Source of the DNA: Aquitalea palustris
Lineage (GTDB): Bacteria > Pseudomonadota > Gammaproteobacteria > Burkholderiales > Chromobacteriaceae
Length of the DNA: 64,000 bases
Direction: 5' to 3'
Assembly (NCBI RefSeq): GCF_003693445.1
Contig: NZ_RFAR01000019.1
Location: 17,399 to 81,398 of the forward strand
Of the stretch, positions 1 to 10,900 are shown piece after piece. A program made the position numbers and the translations under genes. The first letter of the stretch is position 1, and every line of letters starts with the position of its first letter. The notes under the pieces are model-generated. The model was not told the DNA's origin. It ran no database searches and saw only the letters and a program-made list of their open reading frames with translations.

Positions 1-2
1 CG

Positions 3-2153
3 GGCACCGAGTTCGTCAGCGAGATCAAGAGCAGCGCCAATCCGGCCCGGCTGATTCCCTTCACCTACTCGATCACCCAGACCATGGCCATCGAGGTTGG
101 GGCCGGATACTTCCGGTTCCACTCCCAGGCCGGCACGCTGATGAACGGCGGCGTACCGTACGAGGTGGCAAACAGCTACGCTCAGGCCGACATCGCCAAC
201 ATCCACTACGTGCAGTCCGCTGACGTGCTGACCCTGGTCCACCCCAACTACCCTATCGCAGAACTGCGCCGGCTAGGGGCAACCAACTGGACGCTGACCA
301 ACCCAAGCTTCGCCATCCCAACCTATTGCCCAACAGGGGCAACCGCAACGGTAACATCTCCGCATACCTCCAGCTGGAACCCGGTGAACTACCAGTACTG
401 TGTCACCACTGTGCAGACGGGCGACCTGCAGGAATCGATTGCGTCGAACGTCACCACGGCGATCAGTAACGACCTGACGCTGCTGGGCAACTACAACACC
501 ATCACCTGGACGCTACCAACCGGGGTGACGCCGATTCGGTTCAATGTCTACAAGCTGGTGAACGGCCTGTGGGGCTATATCGGGCAAGCAGCGGCCACAG
601 CCACTAGCTTCATCGACAATAACATCACGCCCAACGCCAGCCAGACACCGCCTATCATGGACAGCGGTTTCAACGACGCGGTGGGCAACTATCCGGCGGC
701 GGTATCCTACTACCAGCAACGGCGGTGCTTTGGTGGCACGAACAACGCACCCCAGAACGTCTGGATGACCATGTCCGGCACCGAGAGCAACCTGACCTAC
801 ACGCTGCCGGTAACGGCCAGCAACCGGGTGGCTTTCCGCATCGCAGCCCGCGAAGCCTCAGCCATTCGCCATCTGGTGCCGGTGGCCAACCTCATCATGC
901 TGACGGCAAGCTGCGAATGGCGGGTCTCCTCAACAGATGGCAGCGCGCTTTGGGCGTCAAACTTGTCGGTCCAGCCGCAAAGTTACATCGGTGCCAACAA
1001 CGTCACCCCCATCGTCGTGGGTAACACCGTCTTGTTCAGCCAGGCGCGCGGCGGCCGTATTCGGGAAATGGCCTACAACTGGCAGGCCCAGGCGTACTTG
1101 ACCAACGACATCAGCGTGCTGGCCCCTCATCTTTTTGATTACAACCAAGTGCTGGACATGTGCTTCAGCCGGGCACCCTACCCTATCCTGTGGGCGGTAT
1201 CGACCAACGGGAACCTATTGGGCATGACCTACGTGCCCGAGCAACAGGTTGCGGCCTGGCACCGCCATGACTTCGGCGGCAACGTCGAGGCAGTTTGCTG
1301 CATCACTGAGCAGCCCGCAGGCACACTGGCCAGCGAGGACATGCTCTACCTGATCGTGAACCGGGTAATCAACGGTGTGACGCGCCGCTTTATTGAGCGC
1401 ATGCACACGCGATATTTCAACACGCCTTCCGATGCCTTCTTCGTGGATAGCGGCGCCACCAACTTCCTGCCCGGCACCTTCAGTTGGTCCGGGACGGCGA
1501 TTAGCTGCAATATCCCATCCCACGGTCTCAGCACAGGCAACAGCGCATACTTCACTTTCAGCAACACTGCGCTCTCGGGTACCTACACCGTTACCAGCGT
1601 GACGGATACCAACAATCTGGTCCTGACTTCAACCACCGTTGGCCAGGGTAGTGGCACCGTTTCGCAAACACCGGCGCAGTACGTTTCCCAGGTTTCCGGC
1701 CTGACCTGGCTGGCGGGCCTGACGGTCAACGTGCTGGTGGATGGCGCACCGATCCCCGCACGTCAGGTAAGCAGCGGCGGTGTGGTTACGCTGGATTACC
1801 CTGGCACCAAGGTTGTTGTCGGCCTGCCGATTACCACCCAGGTGCAGACGCTGCCGATCTCCTTGCAGGTTGACACCGCCATGGGGCAGACGCTTGAGAA
1901 GAACGTCACCCAGGCGTGGTTACGCTTGTATCGCACCAGCGGCGTGTACGTCGGTCCGGACTTCAACACCCTGACGCTCGCCACACAGCGGAGCTTCCAG
2001 GACTTGCCCGGCAACCAGCCGGCATTGTTCAGTGGGGTATTGCCGGTGGTAATCACCCCCGCATGGCAATTCGACGGGGCAATCTGCATTCAGCAGACGG
2101 ATCCGCTCCCCATGACGCTGACCTCCGTGGCCTTGGATATCTCCGTCAGCTGA
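3..2153 (+). CDS. Podoviral tail/structural protein with FCCH-like domain (5' end cut by window)
   Basis: The frame is open from the first bases of the window, so the true start lies upstream and at least 716 residues are present. The N-terminal part shown (for example GYFRFHSQAG and SADVLTLVHP) has the look of the large structural or tail protein found just before the internal virion genes in BcepC6B/BPP-1-like podoviruses. Around nt 1450-1670 there is a beta-rich, Gly/Thr/Ser-rich block (PSHGLSTG ... GTYTVTSVTDTNNLVL). It resembles the segment that makes databases call such proteins FCCH-domain proteins; that name reflects fold similarity and not ubiquitin chemistry. It probably forms part of the tail tube or a head-tail component. 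The ATG at 84 is internal and should not be used as the start. Confidence 0.72.
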   Translation, partial: GTEFVSEIKSSANPARLIPFTYSITQTMAIEVGAGYFRFHSQAGTLMNGGVPYEVANSYAQADIANIHYVQSADVLTLVHPNYPIAELRRLGATNWTLTNPSFAIPTYCPTGATATVTSPHTSSWNPVNYQYCVTTVQTGDLQESIASNVTTAISNDLTLLGNYNTITWTLPTGVTPIRFNVYKLVNGLWGYIGQAAATATSFIDNNITPNASQTPPIMDSGFNDAVGNYPAAVSYYQQRRCFGGTNNAPQNVWMTMSGTESNLTYTLPVTASNRVAFRIAAREASAIRHLVPVANLIMLTASCEWRVSSTDGSALWASNLSVQPQSYIGANNVTPIVVGNTVLFSQARGGRIREMAYNWQAQAYLTNDISVLAPHLFDYNQVLDMCFSRAPYPILWAVSTNGNLLGMTYVPEQQVAAWHRHDFGGNVEAVCCITEQPAGTLASEDMLYLIVNRVINGVTRRFIERMHTRYFNTPSDAFFVDSGATNFLPGTFSWSGTAISCNIPSHGLSTGNSAYFTFSNTALSGTYTVTSVTDTNNLVLTSTTVGQGSGTVSQTPAQYVSQVSGLTWLAGLTVNVLVDGAPIPARQVSSGGVVTLDYPGTKVVVGLPITTQVQTLPISLQVDTAMGQTLEKNVTQAWLRLYRTSGVYVGPDFNTLTLATQRSFQDLPGNQPALFSGVLPVVITPAWQFDGAICIQQTDPLPMTLTSVALDISVS

Positions 2154-2213
2154 TGGTGTACAAGGCCAAGTGAATCGGACATAGCCTTCCGGTAACGTAC
2201 GGAGGGTTTTCCC

Positions 2214-2759
2214 ATGGGTTCATCAGGGGCCATGATGGTGGCTGGCGCAGCGACAAAAGCCTATGGTGCCAGCCAACAGGCAGCTGCGCAGCAAGCGTCC
2301 GCCAACTACCAATCCCAGGTGATGGCCAACAACGCCATCATCGCGCAGGATCAGGCGACAGTCGCCGAGAACAACGGCCAAGTGGCCGCGATGAATCACG
2401 ACCTGCAAACCGCTCAGACATTCGGTGCTCAACGAGCGGCGTTCGGTGCCAACGGCGTGGACATGTCACAAGGCAGCGCGCTCAACACGCTGGCCACCAC
2501 CCAGTTCATGGGGCAGCGCGACAGCGCCACCATCATGGACAACGCGATGCGACAGGCGTGGGGCTACAAAACGCAAGCCGCCGACTACGCCAGCAACGCC
2601 ACCGCCGAGAAGGAAATCGCAAGCAGCATCAGCTCTACTGCGGCTGTCGGTACTTCTCTGCTGGGTAGCGCAACACAAGCCAATTCCGCCTGGCAAACCT
2701 ACTCCTCGGCCAACGGTAACCCCAACTTTTGGGGCACAGTCAAAGGGTGGTTCAGCTAA
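2214..2759 (+). CDS. Internal virion protein, T7 gp14-like
   Basis: 181 residues, rich in Ala, Gln, Asn and Ser, with a short hydrophobic N-terminus (GAMMVAGAATKAYGAS) followed by a long predicted helix. A good ribosome site (ggaggg) lies about 10 bases before the ATG at 2214. Composition, size and position directly ahead of a transglycosylase-containing virion protein match the gp14 / P22 ejection-protein class, which leaves the capsid with the DNA and helps form the channel across the host envelope. The stop overlaps the next start (TAATG at 2757-2761), so the two are probably translationally coupled. The assignment rests on context and composition rather than on a diagnostic motif. Confidence 0.65.
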   Translation: MGSSGAMMVAGAATKAYGASQQAAAQQASANYQSQVMANNAIIAQDQATVAENNGQVAAMNHDLQTAQTFGAQRAAFGANGVDMSQGSALNTLATTQFMGQRDSATIMDNAMRQAWGYKTQAADYASNATAEKEIASSISSTAAVGTSLLGSATQANSAWQTYSSANGNPNFWGTVKGWFS

Positions 2760-4951
2760 TGCCCACAGCTCCGACTTACGATACTCCGCAGGTTGCCCCC
2801 CAAGGGCTGCCCAACGCATCCATTCAAGGTCTCGGCCCCCGCCAGCTACTACAGGGAGAAATATCCGGGGAACAGACCCAGCGCGCCGGACAATCTCTTG
2901 AAACAATGGGCGTACAGGATGCCGACTTCGCCGCCAAGCAGCAGATGCTAGCAAACCAGAGCCGGGTCGACCTTGCCACCAATGCGGTACTGCAGGCCAA
3001 GAACGATCTGACCTACGGCACACAACAGGACCCCAACGGCGGTTACACCGCGCAAAAAGGCATGTCGGCCGTTCAGCCGGACGCCACCGGTCAGGGCCTG
3101 GCGGAGAACTATTCCCAGAAGCTGCAGAGCGTGATCGACCAGCAGGCTGCCGGGCTGGGCAACGACCTGCAGCGGCAAGTGTTCCTGAACCAGATTGGTC
3201 GAGTGCAGGCCCAGTTCCAGGGCGAAGTGCAGCAGCACGTCGCCAGGGAAAACATGCAGCTGAACATCGGAACTCAGCAGTCCTTGGTGCAGAACTCGCT
3301 GGATGCTGCCAAAACCAACTGGCAGGATTACGGCACTCAGGGCGGCGTTTTTGACACTGCGCTGCAGAACGCAAAACAGCATGCCTACATGCTCTCCCAA
3401 TTGCAGGGAGCCGACCCGGTTACCGCCAACCGCATGGTGGCATCGGCATCTAACCTGATGTTTGTGCATGCAGCTGGCGCTGCGATCGACAACGGCCGCA
3501 GTGACGTAGCCCAGCAGATTCTCAAAGACCATCCGGAGATAGACCCGGATAGCGCGCTCAAGCTGCAAGGGCTGATCCACCAGGATCAGGTATCGCATGC
3601 GGCGATGGGTGCAGTGCAGACTGTGCTCGGCAACCATCAGTCTGCGTTCCAGCCTACTGATCTGGGAAGGCTAACGAACATTGTGCAGGGCATCGAAAGC
3701 GGCGGAAACCCCAATGCTGTCGGCCCTTACGTACCGGGCCAAGGCACTGCCAAAGGCAGCATGCAGGTTATGGACGCTACCGCCAAAAACCCCGGACTGG
3801 GGGTAAAGGCCGCCCAGGATGACAGCCCGGAAGAGCGCGCACGTGTTGGGCGCGACTACGTGGCGGCCCTCGCCCAGCGCTACGGCGGTGACCCGGCCAA
3901 GGTGCTTGCGGCCTACAACGCAGGCTTCGGAAACGTAGACAAAGCGATTGCCGAGGCGGGTCCGGGCGGCGACTGGATGGCCGCGCTGGCTAATCACCAA
4001 TCACCCGCGAACCATCAGCAAACGGTCAACTACGTGCAAAAGGGTACAAGCCAGTTTCAGGCCGGTCTTGGCGCCCCCGCTAAGCCGACGATTGAGCAGC
4101 TCCAGTCTGAAGTACTGGCGAAGCTCGGCCCGAATCCAGACCCCGACACGGTCAAAGCAGCGACAACCGCGCTCAAGCAGCAATTCACCGTCCAGCAGGA
4201 AAGCCAAAAACAACAGGCTGAGCAAACAGTCCAGCAAACGATGCAGAAGCTTGTTGCAAACGGCGGCGACTGGAGTGCTTTAACACCCAGCGACCGGGCC
4301 GCCGTATTTCGCGATGCGCCTGACAAAGTGCCCGAACTGCAGCGGTACGCCGGCAACATCTCCAACCCGGTGCAAAAGGACAACATGGCCGCCTGGCACA
4401 CCATCCAGGAGAACCCGGCAAAAGCATTCAGCATTCCCGATTCAGAGTGGAACGCCCTCGTGCAGAACAATTTTACGGACGCCACGCAGAAGCAGCTAAC
4501 CAAGCAGCGTTCCGACTTCATGAGCGGGAAGATCGATACCAGTCCACAGACGGTCAACGACCCGGTATTCAATCGGCTGCTGAACAACAGGCTCCAATCC
4601 ATCGGCCTTCTTGACGCTAATGGCAAACCAGCGGATCGCGATCAGGTCGGCACAATCAACAAGTACCTCCATGACGGTATTCTGGCTCGTCAGCAGCAGA
4701 CCGGTCAGAAAATGACAGAAGCCCAGCTGGGTCAGTACCTGGACCATGAGTTTGTGCAGAACTACCAGTTTCACAACACGGTTCTGGGGATTCCGACATC
4801 CGCCGGAAACATGCCCTATCTGGGCATGAAGCCAAGCGACATTCCCGATAGCGACAAGCAGCAGATTACCGACTCGCTCGCCAAGCGCGGCAACTACAAC
4901 CCCTCCAACGACATGATCATGCGCCTCTACTGGCGGAAAAAAGGGATTTAA
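2759..4951 (+). CDS. Internal virion protein with lytic transglycosylase domain
   Basis: 730 residues from the ATG at 2759, which overlaps the preceding stop; a longer in-frame start at 2729 would lie inside the upstream gene and is not preferred. A soluble lytic transglycosylase (SLT) domain sits around residues 305-420: the catalytic-type IESGGNPNAVGP block with Glu313, then GSMQVM and the AAYNAGFGNVDKAI block typical of SLT and T7 gp16-like domains. Both flanks are long, Gln-rich and helical. During DNA ejection the domain should cleave peptidoglycan locally so that the phage channel can cross the wall. It is followed after only 3 bases by the giant polyvalent protein, suggesting the two act together in the ejection machine. 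Confidence 0.82.
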   Translation: MPTAPTYDTPQVAPQGLPNASIQGLGPRQLLQGEISGEQTQRAGQSLETMGVQDADFAAKQQMLANQSRVDLATNAVLQAKNDLTYGTQQDPNGGYTAQKGMSAVQPDATGQGLAENYSQKLQSVIDQQAAGLGNDLQRQVFLNQIGRVQAQFQGEVQQHVARENMQLNIGTQQSLVQNSLDAAKTNWQDYGTQGGVFDTALQNAKQHAYMLSQLQGADPVTANRMVASASNLMFVHAAGAAIDNGRSDVAQQILKDHPEIDPDSALKLQGLIHQDQVSHAAMGAVQTVLGNHQSAFQPTDLGRLTNIVQGIESGGNPNAVGPYVPGQGTAKGSMQVMDATAKNPGLGVKAAQDDSPEERARVGRDYVAALAQRYGGDPAKVLAAYNAGFGNVDKAIAEAGPGGDWMAALANHQSPANHQQTVNYVQKGTSQFQAGLGAPAKPTIEQLQSEVLAKLGPNPDPDTVKAATTALKQQFTVQQESQKQQAEQTVQQTMQKLVANGGDWSALTPSDRAAVFRDAPDKVPELQRYAGNISNPVQKDNMAAWHTIQENPAKAFSIPDSEWNALVQNNFTDATQKQLTKQRSDFMSGKIDTSPQTVNDPVFNRLLNNRLQSIGLLDANGKPADRDQVGTINKYLHDGILARQQQTGQKMTEAQLGQYLDHEFVQNYQFHNTVLGIPTSAGNMPYLGMKPSDIPDSDKQQITDSLAKRGNYNPSNDMIMRLYWRKKGI

Positions 4952-4954
4952 CGG

Positions 4955-7900
4955 ATGGCCGATTCCAACCCCTACGACAGCCTCGTGGATGAGATGATGA
5001 CCGGCCAGGGCGCCGCCATCCGCAATAACATTTACTCCAACGTCGGGCAGTCTGCCGACAAGGCCGCTCAGATCCAGCAACTGGCCAAGACGACCGGGTT
5101 ACCGCAACAGTCCGTTGCGTTTGACCCAGATGCGGCACAACGCACGGCAACCATGCTGCACATGGACGTGGGCAAACTGCAGACCCAGTACCCCCACCTT
5201 GCAGCCAACTTGGAAAGCCCCAACTTCGCGGCGATTGCGCACGACGATCTGCCAAACCTTGCAGCAACTGAACAGGCCGTAAAGTCGCTCCCCCCACCAT
5301 CGCCTGCCGCCCAGCCGCAAGGGTGGCTTAGCCAAATCGGTGATACGGCTTATGCTGGCTTGCAAGGCTTTGCTGGCTCTTTCAACAGTGCGGCCAGGGG
5401 GCTGAATATCGTAGGAGGTGCGTTCCCGACCCTTTACGACAAGGCCGCTAGTTTGGTGACCGGCAAGGACAGTACGGCGGCGCAGGATGCGTATTTCGAC
5501 CGCTTCGTCAAACCACTCGATGATAACGCCAGCTACTTCAACCTGTCGCCCAACGCCGGGGTGCTGCAAAAGGTAGTACACGCTGTTGGCGCTGGCGCAG
5601 GGATGTTCACCCAGGTTGCCGCCACCGGTGGCATGGGTGGAGTTGCCGCCCCCGCCAGCGTGCTTGGAGCACGGACGGCTGTCTCCTCCGCAGTAGAGCA
5701 TGCAACCAAGTCGATGGCGTTTCCTGCGCTGACGGCGGCAGTGAACACCGGCAATGACGTATACCAGCAGACTGGGAGTGCCGCTGCAGCAGTGAAGGCC
5801 GCAACCGCAGCATATGGCACCAACACTGCCATGGGGGTGCTACCGATCGGCATGGAGGGTGGTTTGCTCAAGCGGCTGGTCACCGGCGTACCGGTCGGTA
5901 TCGCTACGGGAGAAGCCAACCGGCAAGTCACCAATGCCGCCATGCCCGACAGCATGCAGCAGCCGCGCGACATTAGCGACGTCATCGTCAACGGCATTAC
6001 CGGCGCTATTCTCTCCGGCGCCATGGGAGGCCGGGGCGGTGCACTCGAAAGCGCGGTGCGCGAGAACTATGGGCAGGAGGTCAAGGCGGCCCAGGCCGAG
6101 CAGGGTATGCAAGGCCTGGCCACGTTGAGCGAGCTGGCCACCGGCAGCAAGCTGCGCCAGCGGGACCCGGATGCGTTCAAGCAGTTCATCCAGAACGTGA
6201 CGGAGGACGGCCACCTGTCCGATGTCTATGTCGACGGCAAGCTATTCGACGACGTGTTGAACCAGTCCGGCGTAGACCGTAACCAGCTGCAAGCCCTGAT
6301 GCCCGATGTCGCCAAGCAGCTACCGACAGCGCTGCAGACTATGGGGGATGTGCGCATCCCTGTTGCCGATTACGCCACCCACATCGCGGGCGGGAAGCTT
6401 GACGACGCGCTGATGCCGCACCTGAAGACCGACCCTGACGGCATGACCTACCAGCAGGCGCAGGACTACCGCACGAATGTGCAAGGCGAGCTGGTCAAGC
6501 AGGCGCAGGATCTGGCGGATAAACAGCAAGCGCAGGACGCACGCGACCAAGCATTGCAGGCTGTCTACGACGACCGCCTGGCTCAGCTGAATAGCGCAGG
6601 CCGCTTTACCGACGATGTGAACAAACAGTACGCCAGCCTGCACCAGCAACTGGTTGCCACGCTGGCAGACCGCGAGGGCATGCCTATTGATCAAGTGCAC
6701 CAGATGCTGCCCCTGCACGTCCAGGGCGACGGTACCGGTGACCTTGCTCAAGGTAGTCAGGACGGTCCGTTTGGCCCCATCAGTCAGGACTTCCACCACG
6801 ATGCGCCGGGGGCGATTGCCCACCTGCTCAAGAACAAGAGCGGTGAAGCTGTTGGCGCATTGCACCACCCTGAAATTGGCGACATCGATCTGGTTTACGG
6901 CAAGGAGGGTACGGGAGAAAGCGACGGTTATGGCGTAGCCAAGCTGGCCAAGTACCATCCAGAGGTCCTAGACAAGCTGCAGGACGTGCTTTCGGAAATG
7001 AAAGTGGTTCAGCGCGGGACAAACCGTGTGCGCATGGAATCTGCAGATCACAAGGCCAGCGTTCGCCTGACATGGGACGACCAAGCCAAAAACTGGTTGC
7101 TGACTGCATTCAAGAAAAAGGAAAGAGGCGTTGCCGACACGAGGACGGACACTGCCAGCATTGGTGAAGCGGATGACACAGCTCGCCGCTCCGACGCCTC
7201 AGACAGCATTGTAGATCAGGACATCCAAAAGTTCTATCAGAGTCGTGTAGCAGATCAAGCCCCCTCAAACGACGGGATTCTCCAACGCGTCAAGAACACG
7301 CTGCGCCAAGGCATGGGGCTGCTGACCAATGCAAAAGAGGCCCAGTCACCTGACCCCCTCACTAATCCGCCTCACAAAGGCGGTAGTGTTGAATCAGGCG
7401 ATGAGCCTCTGAAACAAACTATAACAGCCCAGGGGGACCGTGGCTACTTCGACCCTGCCAGCAAGACCATCGGTCTGTTGAAAGACGCCGACCTGTCCAC
7501 CTTCCTGCATGAGACCGGCCACTACTGGCTGGAGGCCATGCACGAGTTTGTTCAGCGCCCGGAGGCCAGTGAAGGGCTGCGCGGCGACTTCGACACCCTG
7601 CTGCGTAGTTTTGGCACCCAAGGCGATACCGCCGCCGACCGCCTGGCCAACTGGAGCGCCAGCGACATGGCCGCCCGCCGCGCTGGCCATGAGCAGTTTG
7701 CCGAAGGGTTTGAACGCTATCTGCTCGAGGGCAAGGCCCCTACCCCAGAGCTGCAGACCTTGTTCAGCCGCTTCCGTAGTTGGCTGATGAACGTGTACCG
7801 CAGCTTGACCGGTGTTGGCCAAGAGTTGAGCCCAGAGGTGCGCGGGGTGTTCGACCGCATGGTAGCGAGCGAGGACGCCATCCGCGAAGCCGAGCGGGTA

Positions 7901-10900
7901 CGCGGCTACCTGACACCGGACCTGCTTGGGGAAGTGACGCCTGAGACGCAGCAGTATCAGTCACTAGGTCAGCAGGCCACCGACCAGGCCATCAGCGAGA
8001 TGCAGACCCGCAGCATCCGCGACATGAAGTGGATCAGCAACGCCAAGTCCAAGGCCATGCGGGATCTGCAGCGCACAGCGCGGGACGAGCGCGCCAAGAT
8101 TGCAGCCGAAGTCACCAAAGAGGTAATGGAACAGCCGGTCAACAAGGCCCGCACCTGGCTGACCAAGGGTGAAACCGTAGACCCGAATGGCGATGCCATC
8201 AAGGCCGAAAAGGGCTACAAGCTGAACACCGACGCCCTGTCCGAGCTTTTCCCCAAGGGCGAACTCGGCGGCACCACCCTGGATGGGCTGCGCGGCATGC
8301 ACGCTAAAGATGGTCTGCACCCAGACCTGGTGGCCGATATGTTCGGCTATAACAGCGGGCGCGAGCTGGTGCACGATTTGTTGAACGCCCCTAGGGCCAA
8401 AGACGAAATCGAAGGCATGACCGACCAACGCATGCTGGAGCGCCACGGCGACCTGGTTGACCCGGTTAGCATTGAGCGCGCCGCCGAAGTTGCCATCCAC
8501 AACGATGCGCGGGCCAAGATGATGGCCACTGGCCTGAAGGTACTGACCAAGTCACCCATGCCGGTGCGTGATATCGAGAAAGCGGCCAAGGCCGCCGCCG
8601 ATGTCGCTATCGCGCAAAAGAAGGTTGGCGACCTGCGCCCTGCTCAATACAGTGCCGCAGAGACCAAAGCCAACAAGGCACTGCTCAAGCTGGCCCCCAA
8701 AGACCCCATGGGGGCGGCGCAGGCGCAACGGGCGGCCCTGCTGAATAACCGTCTGTTCAAGTCATCGACCGAAGCGCTGGCAGACGTACGCAGCGCCCTC
8801 ACCTACTTCAAGCGCTTCCAGCGCGAGAGTACGCTTAAGAAGATCGCCCCAGAGGAACGGGAGCAGATCCTGACCGAGTTGGGGAAATACGATTTCAGGA
8901 TTAACCCTTCCGACGAACCGTCCCGCGCGCAGAAAAATCTGCAACAGTGGGCCGAATCCCAGCAGCAGGCTGGTTACACGCCGATCATCGATCAAGCTGC
9001 GTTGCAAATTGCGCCGCGCACCCAGTATCGCAGTATGACCGTGGAAGAGTTACGTGGATTGCGTGACATGATCGGCTCGATCGAGAAAATCGGTCGGGAC
9101 AAGGTGACCGCCACTTGGCGCGGTCAACGCATGGCCCTGGCGGACGTGGTTGGCGAGTTTGTCGGCAAGATGCAAGAGCATGCCCAGAAGTTCACCCCCG
9201 ACCAACTTTACAATGCCCCGGACAAACGGGGAATCGGTCAAATCCCTTTGGCTTTTGCCAAAATGGGGGCGGCGCTGCGCGCGACGGAGGCTTCGCTGAA
9301 ACCGCAGCAGTACAAGGCCAACCACTTCGACGCCCATGAGCTGCTCGGCCCCTTCCACGAGCTGTTCAATAGTGTCTTCGACGCCAACTATCGCAAGATT
9401 GATCTGACGCGCCAGCAGGCCGATATCGCTCGCTCAGTTGCCGACAAGCTGGGTAAGGACTGGCAGCAGTCCCTGCACAACTTTGTCGACAACTCCACTC
9501 TGCTGGACCCGAAGTTGACGGAAGAGTCTGGCCGCCCGGTATACATGCGCATCAGCCGAGACAACCTCATCCAGATGGCCGCCCATGCTGGTAGCGAGTC
9601 CAACTTCGACAAGCTGGCCAAGGGGTACAACTGGGACCCGGCTACGGTATGGGGCTTCCTGGATGGCAAGCTGACCAAAGAGGACGCCACCGCGGTCAAG
9701 ACGCAGTGGGAGATGGCAAACCACCATTGGGAAGATACCAAGGCCATGTATGAACGGATGGGTCAAGTGGTGCCACCCAAGGTGGAGGCGCGCCCGTACC
9801 GTCTGCGCCTTGCCGATGGCACCGTGGAAGACATGCCCGGCGGTTACATGCCGATTCGCTATGACCCCCTGCGCAGCCGGCTGGGGGCCAAGCAGCAGGC
9901 CGAACGGGCGATTGATGTCGAGGCTGGCCGGTTTGGCTACGACTTCTTTGGGCGCGACACCACAACCAACGGCAGTATGAACGCCCGGAATGACGGTTAC
10001 GCTGATGCGCTGGACCTGAGCCACGAGCGATTCGAGCGCGCCCTCGCCGAGACCATTCACGACCTGGCCTACCGAGAAACCTTGGTGAACGTGAATAAGA
10101 TCATCACGGACAGCGACTTCCGTGGCCAGTTCCTGAAAACCTTCGGGCGCGAAAATTACGATGCGCTGCACACTTGGCTTGGCCGTATCGCCAACAGCGA
10201 GACCGTAGACCGGCAAGCAGAGGGCTGGGGGAAATGGTTCCGCTACACCCGCACTGGCATGGTCATGAACGCCATCGCACTGCGCGCCACCACTGTGCTC
10301 AAGCACGGCGGCTCTGCCCTGTTCAAAAGCGCCGGCTACTTTGTCGGCGGGGGTGAAAAGTACTTGTTGGGTCGCATGCGTTTGCTGGTGACCGATTACA
10401 GCAACCAGATTGCATCGGCCCAAGAGAAATTTAGCGAGATCCGCGCCCGTCTGCTGCAGCAAGACCGTGACTATCGAGAAACGGTCAGCAGCCTGTACCA
10501 GCCGGAAAGCCCTCGCGCATGGGCAGAACGGTTCGGGCACTCTGCCGTGGCCTGGGCTGACATGATGTCGGCAGTGCCTACCGCGTGGGCTGCATACGAC
10601 CGAGCCATTACGGAAGGCATACCGACCCGCATGGGGGGTACCGGCAAGCCGATGACCGAAGCCCAGGCCGTCGCCTACGCCAACCAGATGGTACGGGAGG
10701 CCCACGGCAGCAATATCGAGTCTGCGCGCAGTAACACCATGTCCACCCCACATGAGGGCGTAAAGATGTTCACGACACTCTACGGCTTCCAGAACAACAC
10801 GCTGGGCCAGTTGCTGAACGCGACCAGCATGCTTAAGACGCAGGGCATCAGCAAGCCCGAAGTGTTGGCGCGCAGCATGATGGCGGTATTGGTCCCCGCC

